Of a stretch of DNA of 64,000 nt, positions 9,058 to 17,520 are shown piece after piece (within the stretch, counting starts at the first letter, position 1; every line of letters starts with the position of its first letter). Origin of the DNA: an uncultured Dehalococcoidia bacterium (GTDB lineage: Bacteria > Chloroflexota > Dehalococcoidia > Lucifugimonadales > CAJWUJ01); contig CAJWUJ010000003.1 of NCBI GenBank assembly GCA_913047625.1, forward strand, positions 1 to 64,000, in the 5' to 3' direction. Below the pieces are notes generated by a model. It was not told where the DNA came from. It saw only the letters and a list, made by a program, of their open reading frames with translations, and made no database searches. The translations under genes and the position numbers were made by a program.

Positions 9058-10623
9058 TTGATATTCACTATCGCAAGCGACAGAACTTTACGTGATTCAT
9101 TGGAACACAAGGTTGCCCTCACTCCAGAAAAAACATTTCTTGTGTTTGACAACGACGGTGAAACTTCTAGTTTCACCTATCGCGCATTCGACAGCCAGGT
9201 TAACAAAGTCGCCAACGCTCTGTTGGAATTGGGAGTACAAAAAGGAGATAAAGTGAATCTCCATCTTACGAACTGCCCTGAATTTGTTATCTTTTGGTTC
9301 GCCTGTGCAAAAGTTGGCGCTATCATAATGCCCACTAACCCACTGTCTCCTACTGGGGAATTGTCCTATCCGATGCAACATTCTGAAAGTATTTTGTCAG
9401 TTACACAGCCTAACCTTTTAACAACTGTACAAGAAGCAAAAAAAGACTGCCCGAATATACGCAACATTGTGTTGTGCCAGTCTTCAAATAAAATTGCAGG
9501 CACTATTTTATTTGAAGACTTTATATCCACCCAATCAGATGAACTACCATCCATCGATATAAACCCTTCGGACGATGCCGCTATTTTGTATACTTCCGGA
9601 ACCACTTCCAAACCCAAAGGCGTGTTAGTGACACATGCAAACTATGTGTACCTAAGTGATGCGATATCTCAATCTGTCAGGTTATCTGCGGACGATCGGC
9701 ATTTTGTAACACTGCCTCTATTCCATGCAAACGCACAATATTATTCGTTCATGACTGCTCTCAATGTAGGAGCAAGTGTTGCATTGATGTCACGCTTTAG
9801 CGCATCTCGGTTTATGAATCAGGCTGCAAAATATGAATGTACAATAACAAGCCTCTTTGCTGCTCCAATGCGTATGCTTTTAGGGCAACCTAATCAACCC
9901 AGTGATGATAAAAGTGGACTCCGGCTTGCGATATTTGCTCAAAATATTACCCCCATTCAATTACAAGAATGGGAGACAAGATTTCATGTTCCTCTCATGC
10001 AAATCTATGGAATGACTGAGACCATGGGCCAGCCTCTTTCAAATCCGCTAGACGCGAAACGCGACAATATGTCGATCGGAAAGGTCACCCTAGGATATCA
10101 ATGTCGCGTTGTTGACGATAACGGTAAGGATGTACCTAGGAATACGCCTGGTCAATTGCTGGTACACGGAGAGCCTGGAACTAGCATTATGAAAGGCTAC
10201 TTTAAAGACAAAGATGCTACTGCTTCCACAATGCAGGATGGCTGGCTTTATACAGGGGATATCGTGTCTGTTGATGAGACCGGCTATTTCACCTTTGTGG
10301 ATCGGGCCAAAGACATGATCAAAAGAGCTGGAGAAAATGTTGCAGCTGGGGAAGTAGAAGCAGTCTTAAAAGAGCATCCTGCAGTAGGAGATGCAGCTGT
10401 AATTGGTATTCCCGACCCTATTAGAGACGAATCCATAAAAGCATTTATTATTTTAGCGGAAGGCCAATCAACAACTGCAGAAGAACTCATTCTTTTTTGT
10501 AAATCAAAACTTTCTAAGTTCCGAGTTCCTGAATTTATTGAATTTTTAGAACAGTTTCCGAGAACTTCTGTGGGTAAGATCCAAAAGCATATCTTACGCC
10601 AACAAAGTGATAAGAATACTTAA
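9058..10623 (+). CDS. AMP-forming acyl-CoA ligase (carnitine/crotonobetaine-CoA ligase-like)
   Basis: It activates a carboxylic acid to the acyl-adenylate and then the CoA thioester. The 521 residues hold the AMP-binding P-loop YTSGTTSKPKGV, the adenine-site QIYGMTETMG, GWLYTGD, and the hinge DRAKDMIKRAGENVAAGEVE with a catalytic Lys in SVGKIQKH near the C-terminus. The RAGENVAAGEVE wording is like CaiC-type ligases, but the substrate cannot be fixed. The start is TTG at 9058, 8 bp after an AAAGGAGG ribosome site. A perfect palindrome lies just upstream. It belongs to the 8.6-15.9 kb cassette. Confidence 0.9.
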   Translation: MIFTIASDRTLRDSLEHKVALTPEKTFLVFDNDGETSSFTYRAFDSQVNKVANALLELGVQKGDKVNLHLTNCPEFVIFWFACAKVGAIIMPTNPLSPTGELSYPMQHSESILSVTQPNLLTTVQEAKKDCPNIRNIVLCQSSNKIAGTILFEDFISTQSDELPSIDINPSDDAAILYTSGTTSKPKGVLVTHANYVYLSDAISQSVRLSADDRHFVTLPLFHANAQYYSFMTALNVGASVALMSRFSASRFMNQAAKYECTITSLFAAPMRMLLGQPNQPSDDKSGLRLAIFAQNITPIQLQEWETRFHVPLMQIYGMTETMGQPLSNPLDAKRDNMSIGKVTLGYQCRVVDDNGKDVPRNTPGQLLVHGEPGTSIMKGYFKDKDATASTMQDGWLYTGDIVSVDETGYFTFVDRAKDMIKRAGENVAAGEVEAVLKEHPAVGDAAVIGIPDPIRDESIKAFIILAEGQSTTAEELILFCKSKLSKFRVPEFIEFLEQFPRTSVGKIQKHILRQQSDKNT

Positions 10624-10749
10624 GCTACCGTGCCCTTTGGCCTCCTATTTTGACCGTGATCATGTGATATACTCAAACGACGTTGATCCTCCCGCCAAAG
10701 CTAATGGACTTGGGTCAAGCTCACTCAAACCTGAAAGGAACTTATACAT

Positions 10750-12324
10750 TTGGTTGATTCGATTAGTCTAGAAGTTTTCAAGAACCTTCTTATTTCAGTA
10801 GCAGAGGAAATGGGCGTCTCACTGTGCAGAACCGCTTATTCCCCGAATATTAAAGAGCGAAGAGATTATTCTTGCGCTGTGTTTGACTCCAAAGCCAGGA
10901 TGGTAGCCCAGGCTGCACATATCCCTGTTCACCTTGGATCAATGCCCGCATCTGTCCATGCAGCACTTGAGGGATTTGATCTGGAACCCGGCGATATGGT
11001 TATTCTTAACGACCCTTATTTAGGTGGCACCCATCTTCCAGATATAACCGTCGTTTCTCCAGTTTATGATCCGACTGATGCTGCTCAACTAATCGGTTTT
11101 GTTGCTAATAGAGGCCATCATGCAGATATAGGCGGAATGACACCTGGTTCGCTGCCACTTTCGCAGGAATTATATCAAGAAGGTATTATTATACCTCCCC
11201 TCAAGCTCGCGTCCCGAGGAACGCTCAACGAAGAACTTATTCAGCTTATCTGCCGTAATTCAAGGACTCCAGAAGAAAGAAAGGGAGATTTAGCTGCTCA
11301 AATTGCAGCTACGAAAACAGGAGAACAACGGCTTCAAGATATTTGTAGAAAATACGGCCCGGACACATTGGCCGAACATACCGAAGCATTACTAGACTAC
11401 TCAGAAAGAATGACGAAGACTGTAATTCAATCTCTGCCTGATGGAGTATACTCCTTCAAAGACTTTATGGATGATGATGGACTCAGCGATCAACCACTTG
11501 TCATCAACTGCACTGCATCTATAAAAGGTGATTCGATAGTATTCGATTTTGAAGGAACTGCCCCTCAAACGGCTGGATGTATAAATGCCCCGCTGGCAGT
11601 AGCACAATCTGCTGCTCTATATACCATACGCTGCATAACTGGACCAGCCGCTCCAGCAAACGAGGGATGTATGCGTGCCATCACTGTAGATGCTCCTCTT
11701 GGCTGTTTAGTGAATCCTACACCCCAACACGGTGTGGCCGGAGGAAATGTAGAAACGTCTCAGAGAATTGTGGATGTGTTATTTGGCTGCATGGCTCAAG
11801 CATTACCAGATATTATACCTGCAGCTAGCCAAGGATCGATGAATAACATTCTAGTAGGCGGGCATAACCCTTTGACCAATAGTCCTTATGTTTACTATGA
11901 AACTATAGCTGGAGGAATGGGTGCCCGTCCAACAAAAGACGGTCTCTCTGGTGTGCACACCCATATGACCAACACACTGAATACTCCGATAGAAGCGCTG
12001 GAGTTTCAATTTCCTTTTAGGGTTAACCGTTACGCTATTAGGAGGGGGACCGGGGGAGCAGGGAAATTTGCTGGCGGCAACGGACTTATAAGGGATCTTC
12101 TTTTCCTAACACAAGCCAAAGCTACTATCCTCTCGGAGCGTCGTCGTTTTGCACCTTATGGTTTGAACGGGGGTTCGGAAGGAAGCAAAGGAGAAAATGC
12201 TCTTTTGAAAGGTGGCGTGGAAGAAGTGTCGCTAAACGGGAAAGCTACGTTCGATGTCACTCCAGGAGACATTTTAAGTATACGCACTGCAGGAGGCGGC
12301 GGTTGGGGACAAATGTCCACTTGA
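10750..12324 (+). CDS. Hydantoinase B / 5-oxoprolinase family subunit
   Basis: Members are the B subunit of ATP-dependent hydantoinases, oxoprolinases and acetone or acetophenone carboxylases. Diagnostic sequences are an N-terminal EEMGVSLCRTAYSPNIKER, NDPYLGGTHLPDI, NRGHHADIGGMTPGS and the C-terminal glycine-rich GGGGWG. The 524-residue length is near the family norm. The start is TTG at 10750 with GAAAGGA upstream. The A subunit (HyuA), which normally precedes it and contains the ATP site, is absent from the window, so it either pairs with a remote HyuA or works alone. It lies between the ligase and the E1 genes. Confidence 0.88.
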   Translation: MVDSISLEVFKNLLISVAEEMGVSLCRTAYSPNIKERRDYSCAVFDSKARMVAQAAHIPVHLGSMPASVHAALEGFDLEPGDMVILNDPYLGGTHLPDITVVSPVYDPTDAAQLIGFVANRGHHADIGGMTPGSLPLSQELYQEGIIIPPLKLASRGTLNEELIQLICRNSRTPEERKGDLAAQIAATKTGEQRLQDICRKYGPDTLAEHTEALLDYSERMTKTVIQSLPDGVYSFKDFMDDDGLSDQPLVINCTASIKGDSIVFDFEGTAPQTAGCINAPLAVAQSAALYTIRCITGPAAPANEGCMRAITVDAPLGCLVNPTPQHGVAGGNVETSQRIVDVLFGCMAQALPDIIPAASQGSMNNILVGGHNPLTNSPYVYYETIAGGMGARPTKDGLSGVHTHMTNTLNTPIEALEFQFPFRVNRYAIRRGTGGAGKFAGGNGLIRDLLFLTQAKATILSERRRFAPYGLNGGSEGSKGENALLKGGVEEVSLNGKATFDVTPGDILSIRTAGGGGWGQMST

Positions 12325-12351
12325 TGAATTTTGTCCCTTCGTCGAATACAA

Positions 12352-13338
12352 ATGGAATTATCCAACCAAACAATCTTGTGGCTGTACAAAACGATGTTAA
12401 CAACCCGTTGCTTTGAAGAACGACTCATCGAGGAAGCTTCCAAAGGAAAAACCCGCGGGTCAATTCATCCATCTGTTGGTCAAGAAGCAGTTCCTGCTGG
12501 GGTTTGCGCCCATTTAGCCATGTCTGATTACATCAGTAGTACCCATCGTGGCCACGGTCACGCCATTGCCAAGGGAGTTGATGTGAATGAGATGATGGCG
12601 GAAATTTTTGGAAAGTCTACTGGCATATGTAAAGGGAAAGGGGGCTCAGTTCATATAGCAGACTTTTCAAAAGGAATGCTAGGAACCATTGGAATAGTGG
12701 GGGCCGGAGTGCCTCTGGCAGTGGGAGCAGCTTTGAGCTCAACCTTGCGACAGAACGACTCTGTTTCAATCGCATTTTTTGGCGACGGCGCAGCAAACCA
12801 AGGTATTCTCCACGAGTCTATGAATCTGGCATCTATTTGGAAATTACCCGTTGTTTTTGTTTGCGAAAACAATCAATATGCCGATGCTACCCCTGTTGAA
12901 TATGCCACATCTGCTACAAATATTAGCGATAGAGCTGCTGGCTACAACATGCCAGGCTGGACAATCGATGGCATGAATGTACTTGCGGTATACGACGCTG
13001 CTGGTGTCGCAATCGGAAGGGCGCGGGCAGGTCAAGGCCCGTCACTGCTCGAGTGTAAAACCTATAGATATTACGGCCACTTTTTTGGTGATAACCCTCT
13101 GACTTATCGACTAAAAGAAGAGCAAGAGAAATATCGAGAACAAGACCCCATTTTGCAATTTGAAAACGACATGCAACTCTCCTATCCCAAATGTTTTGCG
13201 TCTAGGAAGCGAATTCGCGAGGAAGTTACTACCTCGATTGAAAAAGCAATTGAATTTGCATATTCCAGTCCTTACGGCCCTATAACCGATTTATACGATG
13301 ATGTCTATGTTAACTATGCAGGACTGGAAACCCTATAA
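12352..13338 (+). CDS. Thiamine-diphosphate 2-oxoacid dehydrogenase E1 alpha subunit
   Basis: This is the alpha chain of a pyruvate/acetoin/branched-chain type E1 component, which decarboxylates a 2-oxoacid or cleaves acetoin. STHRGHGH and the ThDP motif GDGAANQG (about residue 144) through ENNQYA (about 172) are intact, and KGGSVHI is the usual family segment. The ATG at 12352 gives the family-like N-terminus MELSNQTILWLY; an in-frame TTG at 12331 would add seven residues. Neither has a strong ribosome site. It lies 15 bp before the beta gene; no E2 or E3 is nearby. Confidence 0.9.
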   Translation: MELSNQTILWLYKTMLTTRCFEERLIEEASKGKTRGSIHPSVGQEAVPAGVCAHLAMSDYISSTHRGHGHAIAKGVDVNEMMAEIFGKSTGICKGKGGSVHIADFSKGMLGTIGIVGAGVPLAVGAALSSTLRQNDSVSIAFFGDGAANQGILHESMNLASIWKLPVVFVCENNQYADATPVEYATSATNISDRAAGYNMPGWTIDGMNVLAVYDAAGVAIGRARAGQGPSLLECKTYRYYGHFFGDNPLTYRLKEEQEKYREQDPILQFENDMQLSYPKCFASRKRIREEVTTSIEKAIEFAYSSPYGPITDLYDDVYVNYAGLETL

Positions 13339-13353
13339 GGAGCTGCGAACGCA

Positions 13354-14385
13354 TTGACTGTTACAAATACAAGGCAAATCCAATATAAAGATGCTCTTAT
13401 TGAATCACTTACCCAAGAGATGCAACGAGATCCTACTGTGTTTGTAATGGGGGAAGATATAGCAGGAGGAGCCGGTAGAGCTCATCTGGGTATTACTGAG
13501 GCCTGGGGAGGTCCTTTTGGCCTAACCAAAGGGCTAATTCAACAATTTGGTCCCAGTAGAGTTCGAGATACCCCGATCTCAGAAGGCGGTTTCCTAGGAA
13601 CTGCTATTGGCGCTGCCTTAACTGGATTCAGGCCAGTAATTGACCTAATGTACATGGATTTTGTGGGTGTATGCTTCGATCAATTGATAAGTAATGCTGC
13701 AAAAATCCGATATATGATGGGCGGGCAGGCAAAAGTCCCGTTGACTATTTTCACAAGGTTTGGCGCGGGTACAGGTAATGCTGCACAGCATTCTTCGATA
13801 TATTACGGTATTCTATCCCATATACCTGGGCTTAAAGTCGTCGTTCCATCAGACCCATATACACTAAAAGGCCTGTTACTCTCGGCAATACGGGACGACG
13901 ACCCTGTAATTGTTTGCAATGACAAAAAGTTAATCAAAATGTCTGGGGCTGTCCCGGATCATCCTTATACACTGCCTATAGGCGAATCCCGTATTCCACT
14001 CGAGGGACAAGACTTGACCTTAGTAGGAATTGGTTACACCACTCAGTTATGTTTAGAAGCTGCACAAACCTTACAAAGCCTTGGCGTGAAGCCTGAGGTC
14101 GTCGACCTTCTTAGCTTATCCCCTCTAGACAAAGAAACTGTTCTGCAATCAGTAAGAAAAACCAACCGTTTGGTTATTGTGGATGAAGATACTCCCCGAT
14201 GTGGCATCGCAACCGACATAGCTGCTATCGTTGTCGACGAGGCATTTGATTTCCTGGATGCCCCTATTAAACGGGTTACCGCACCTCATACACCAGTTCC
14301 GTACAGTAAACCACTAGAGGACCACTATCTACCTAGTTCTGAAAAAATTGTGCGCATTACCAAAGAGTTATTAAATAGACTTTAA
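13354..14385 (+). CDS. Thiamine-diphosphate 2-oxoacid dehydrogenase E1 beta subunit
   Basis: The 343-residue partner of the preceding alpha chain completes the alpha2beta2 E1. Family marks are VFVMGEDIAGGAG, RVRDTPISEGGFLG, the segment with LMYMDFVGVCFDQLISNAAK, and a C-terminal transketolase domain ending VTAPHTPVPYSKPLED. The start is TTG at 13354, 11 bp after AAGGAG that overlaps the alpha stop, so the pair is translationally linked. The acceptor lipoyl E2 protein must come from elsewhere. Confidence 0.92.
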   Translation: MTVTNTRQIQYKDALIESLTQEMQRDPTVFVMGEDIAGGAGRAHLGITEAWGGPFGLTKGLIQQFGPSRVRDTPISEGGFLGTAIGAALTGFRPVIDLMYMDFVGVCFDQLISNAAKIRYMMGGQAKVPLTIFTRFGAGTGNAAQHSSIYYGILSHIPGLKVVVPSDPYTLKGLLLSAIRDDDPVIVCNDKKLIKMSGAVPDHPYTLPIGESRIPLEGQDLTLVGIGYTTQLCLEAAQTLQSLGVKPEVVDLLSLSPLDKETVLQSVRKTNRLVIVDEDTPRCGIATDIAAIVVDEAFDFLDAPIKRVTAPHTPVPYSKPLEDHYLPSSEKIVRITKELLNRL

Positions 14386-14478
14386 CAGCACACTTAGTTT
14401 AGAGTAATTCAATAATGGCAAATTCAAGTTTTTCGTAATAGAATAGCGGAAAGTCTTCACCAGAAGCCAAAGGAGGTA

Positions 14479-15882
14479 ATGATGAGTTATCAAGGTCTAA
14501 CTACATGGCTCGAAACAGAAACTTACGAGAACCTAAAAACTGAGGCAATGGATCATGTTTGGTTTCCTTTTCAGCAATGGGACGATATAAAGGAACAGGA
14601 TGGGCCTTTAATATTGGTCGAAGGGAACGGTGTTAAATTAAAAGACTTTGAGGGTAAAGAATATTTTGATGCGTTTGCCGGTCTCGCTCTGGTAAATGTG
14701 GGTCACGGAAGGACAGAAATAGCCAATGCGGTATACGACCAGCTTACTACCATGCATTACAACAATCCTTTCGCCTATACATCTATTCCAACTATAAAAC
14801 TAGCAAAGAAGGTGGCCTCACTTACTCCTTCGGATCTCAATAAGGTTTTCTTCACGAGCGGAGGATCTGAAGCGGTGGAAACTGCTTTGAAAATGGCTCG
14901 CCAATATCATTACAACAGAGGTGAAAAACAAAGGACAAAATTCATCGCGAGGAAGGGTTCCTATCACGGAGTGAGTCTTGGATCTCAGAGCGTAAACTCT
15001 TCAACGTGGACTAGGCGCGAAATTTTTGAACCTCTGATAGGCGACAATGTGCTTTTTGCCCCCCAGCCTTTACCCTATCGTTGTGGAGGAACAGGTAAAA
15101 CACCGTCCGAATGCGCCATCAGCTGTGCTAACGCTGTGGAAGAGATCATTCTTCAAGAAGGACCAGACACCGTTGCAGCAGTAATTGCAGAACCCATTAC
15201 AGCTTCCTTAGGTGCAGTAGTTCCTGGGCCAGAATATTGGCCTATGCTGAGGGATATCTGTGATAAATACGGGGTCATTTTAATAGCAGATGAGGTAATC
15301 AACGGTTTTGGTCGTACAGGTAAGATGTTTGCTATTGAACATTTCGGTGTAGTGCCTGATATCATGACGGTGGCAAAGGGTATCACAAGTGGCTACCAAC
15401 CAGTCGGGGCTTGTATCGCCAGAGATTATATAGCTGAGGGATTCCGTGGAGGAAAAGAAAATACATTTGGCCACGGTTTTACCTACGGTTGCCACCCAGC
15501 AGGTGGAGCTGCAGGCTTAGCCAATATTGAAATCATCGAACGAGAAAACTTAGTGGAAAATGCGGCCACTCTTGGTTCCTACTTACTAGAAAAGCTTGCT
15601 CCATTAAAAGAACATCCTACCGTGGGTGACATTCGAGGAAAAGGACTTCTGTGTGCAGTAGAGCTCGTAAAAGATAAACAATCCAAGGAAAATTTAAATA
15701 CTATCCCTGGCGTGGAGAAAAAGCTTACCCAAAGACTCAAGAGTAATGGTATGCTCACTCGGGCTACTACCTTCCTCACAGTTGTGCCTCCTCTAAATGT
15801 TACCAAACAAGACATCGATGACATGGTTGACATTGTTGAAGATGGAATCTCATTTATTGAGAGAGAACTCAACCTGACCTAA
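14479..15882 (+). CDS. Class III PLP-dependent aminotransferase
   Basis: An omega-type aminotransferase that moves an amino group from an amine or omega-amino acid to an oxoacid. The 467 residues show DAFAGLALVNVGHG, TSGGSEAVETALKMAR, ADEVINGFGRTGKMF and VAKGITSGYQPVGA with the PLP lysine near residue 300. The ATG at 14479 follows AAAGGAGGT; a second Met is next to it. It ends the plus-strand cassette, 93 bp after E1 beta. Substrate is unknown; taurine-, beta-alanine- or adenosylmethionine-like donors are all within the family. Confidence 0.92.
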   Translation: MMSYQGLTTWLETETYENLKTEAMDHVWFPFQQWDDIKEQDGPLILVEGNGVKLKDFEGKEYFDAFAGLALVNVGHGRTEIANAVYDQLTTMHYNNPFAYTSIPTIKLAKKVASLTPSDLNKVFFTSGGSEAVETALKMARQYHYNRGEKQRTKFIARKGSYHGVSLGSQSVNSSTWTRREIFEPLIGDNVLFAPQPLPYRCGGTGKTPSECAISCANAVEEIILQEGPDTVAAVIAEPITASLGAVVPGPEYWPMLRDICDKYGVILIADEVINGFGRTGKMFAIEHFGVVPDIMTVAKGITSGYQPVGACIARDYIAEGFRGGKENTFGHGFTYGCHPAGGAAGLANIEIIERENLVENAATLGSYLLEKLAPLKEHPTVGDIRGKGLLCAVELVKDKQSKENLNTIPGVEKKLTQRLKSNGMLTRATTFLTVVPPLNVTKQDIDDMVDIVEDGISFIERELNLT

Positions 15883-15899
15883 AAGAGGGCAAAACTTAA

Positions 15900-15916
15900 C
15901 TATCATTGAATGATAG
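15900..15916. terminator. Hairpin between convergent genes, possible terminator
   Basis: CTATCAT-TGA-ATGATAG is a perfect 7-bp stem with a three-base loop, placed between the ends of the plus-strand aminotransferase and the minus-strand cupins. On the minus strand it is followed by TTAAGTTTT, a weak T-tract. The stem is AT-rich, so its strength as an intrinsic terminator is doubtful. Confidence 0.35.
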
Positions 15917-15940
15917 GGCAAGGCAACCGAGAATATACCA

Positions 15941-16291
15941 CTAGACGTATCGTCTGGCGACATCAACTGTGGGAAAGATTCCTATCACTTTTATCGGCGC
16001 GTTGCTCTCGTTACGAACTTGGTGGACAATATCCTTAGGAACAAGCATAGTCGCTGGCGCCTCCAGATCTTGAATAGTCTCACCAATAACGCATGTTGCT
16101 GTTCCGAGGACAATTAGGATATCTTCTTCATGACCAGGATGAACGTGAAGGGGAATCTCTGATCCTGGTTCGATAATAACTTCCAGTGCAGTGACCGATG
16201 CGGCTCCAAGTTCTTTTCCAACAACCTGTTTAGCTAGACAGCCAGGCCATGGCTCAAAGGCTTCCAGCCCATCATGTTGATAAAATCCCAT
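15941..16291 (-). CDS. Cupin-domain protein (second of a tandem pair)
   Basis: A 116-residue single-domain cupin. The metal-site motif IPLHVHPGHEEDILIVLG supplies two His and one Glu, and the second motif ends in KDIVHQVRNES with the fourth His. Small cupins of this kind are mostly metal-dependent dioxygenases, isomerases or ligand-binding proteins; nothing here decides which. It lies 5 bp after a related cupin and shares its architecture, suggesting local duplication. Confidence 0.85.
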   Translation of the reverse strand: MGFYQHDGLEAFEPWPGCLAKQVVGKELGAASVTALEVIIEPGSEIPLHVHPGHEEDILIVLGTATCVIGETIQDLEAPATMLVPKDIVHQVRNESNAPIKVIGIFPTVDVARRYV

Positions 16292-16296
16292 CTATG

Positions 16297-16656
16297 TTAT
16301 TCCTTCACCAAGTCTCTAATCGGGTTGAGGCAGGGGAAAATACCTAATAAAACAGCTGTTTCCTGTGATCTATTTATCATCTTATGTTTTACTCCGATAG
16401 GAGCAAACACCGACGTTCCACTCCCTACAACAGTTACTTGATCTGCTACAGTCGCCTCTAATTCGCCTTCAAGCACAAGCATGCCCTCTTCAGAGTTCGG
16501 GTGAATATGCAGAGGTACTGAACCACCTGGGGCTACTTCTATACGCCGGACAGTCAAGTTTGTTGCCCCTGTCTTCTCACCTACGATAGCTTGGGCTGTG
16601 AACCCAAACTCTGACGATTCTGCTGATACCTGATTATGGGGAATAAAGTATTTCAT
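16297..16656 (-). CDS. Cupin-domain protein (first of a tandem pair)
   Basis: A 119-residue single-domain cupin with the metal motif VPLHIHPNSEEGMLVLEG and the second motif GVKHKMINRS. It shares order and spacing of the motifs with its downstream neighbour, including an LGIFP ending (IGIFP in the neighbour). The pair probably arose by duplication and may form a heteromer. Function is not predictable from the sequence. Confidence 0.85.
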   Translation of the reverse strand: MKYFIPHNQVSAESSEFGFTAQAIVGEKTGATNLTVRRIEVAPGGSVPLHIHPNSEEGMLVLEGELEATVADQVTVVGSGTSVFAPIGVKHKMINRSQETAVLLGIFPCLNPIRDLVKE

Positions 16657-16731
16657 AACTATTTCCTTATTTGCAATTAGAACCTACTTAGTTCCGAAGA
16701 TTTTAGTATATTGTCTTACGCAAAACAAGTT

Positions 16732-17520
16732 CTAGGTTCCTTGAAATTTAGGGGGTCTCTTTTCCAAAAACGCCCGCTTTCCTTCTTGAAGATCATCGCT
16801 GTTAGCAGCTCTGATCCGTATTGCTTCGAGTTCCTTGTGATCTTCCTGGGTTAATTGTCTAAACCCCATAAGTTTATTAACGTTCCTTTTGATACCAAAG
16901 ATAGAAATAGGAGCATTTTTACATATTGTCTTTGCTATCATGTAAGTATCTTCTATCAACGAAGACCCAGGAACAGCTAAGTTAATGAGGCCCATGCTTT
17001 GTGCGCGAACTCCCGTCACCAGCTGTCCAGTGAAAAACAATTCCTTTGTGTAAGCCGGTCCTATTAAATCTACAAACATCTCGATAGCGTTTGGAGCATA
17101 GGCTAAGCCCAATTTGGCTGGCGTAATACCTAGCATTGCATCTTTAGCCGCTATCCGCATATCACATGCGGCGGCAATTTCTAAACCCCCTCCTACACAG
17201 TAGCCTTGTATCATTGCAATTACTGGCTGCGGAAAGTCCGCAATGGCACCCTTGGCATCACAGTAGGGGTCGGCTAAGGCAACATCCTTAAATAAACCTT
17301 GCTCCCCAATTCGAGAAATGTCAAAGCCTGCTGAAAAAGCTTTATTGCCCTCCCCCTGTAAAACAACACACCGTATTTTCGAGTTGCCACTGTTGGAATT
17401 CAAAACTGATGCCAGTTCCTCAAGCAATTCAGGATTTAGTGAATTTAATTTATCCGGCCGATTCAAAGTAATGGTTAAAATACTGTTTTCTAGTTCAGAA
17501 AGGATTAAGGTATCAGACAT
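16732..17520 (-). CDS. Enoyl-CoA hydratase/isomerase (crotonase) family protein
   Basis: Crotonase-fold protein of 262 residues acting on an acyl-CoA. The oxyanion-hole segments AFSAGFDIS and GYCVGGGLEIAAACD are present, and the first catalytic Glu of crotonase (rat Glu144) is kept in GGGLE. The second (rat Glu164, in the FGxPE motif) is replaced: the aligned text is LGITPAKLG. It may therefore be an isomerase, hydrolase or lyase and not a hydratase. The ATG at 17520 is preferred to an upstream start at 17592 because it follows AAAGG and reduces the overlap with the upstream gene to 8 bp. Confidence 0.88.
   Translation of the reverse strand: MSDTLILSELENSILTITLNRPDKLNSLNPELLEELASVLNSNSGNSKIRCVVLQGEGNKAFSAGFDISRIGEQGLFKDVALADPYCDAKGAIADFPQPVIAMIQGYCVGGGLEIAAACDMRIAAKDAMLGITPAKLGLAYAPNAIEMFVDLIGPAYTKELFFTGQLVTGVRAQSMGLINLAVPGSSLIEDTYMIAKTICKNAPISIFGIKRNVNKLMGFRQLTQEDHKELEAIRIRAANSDDLQEGKRAFLEKRPPKFQGT

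Noticed and set aside
9097-9617. Minus-strand frames inside the acyl-CoA ligase
   Set aside because: They lie antisense to a gene with full family motifs and show no domain signals of their own.
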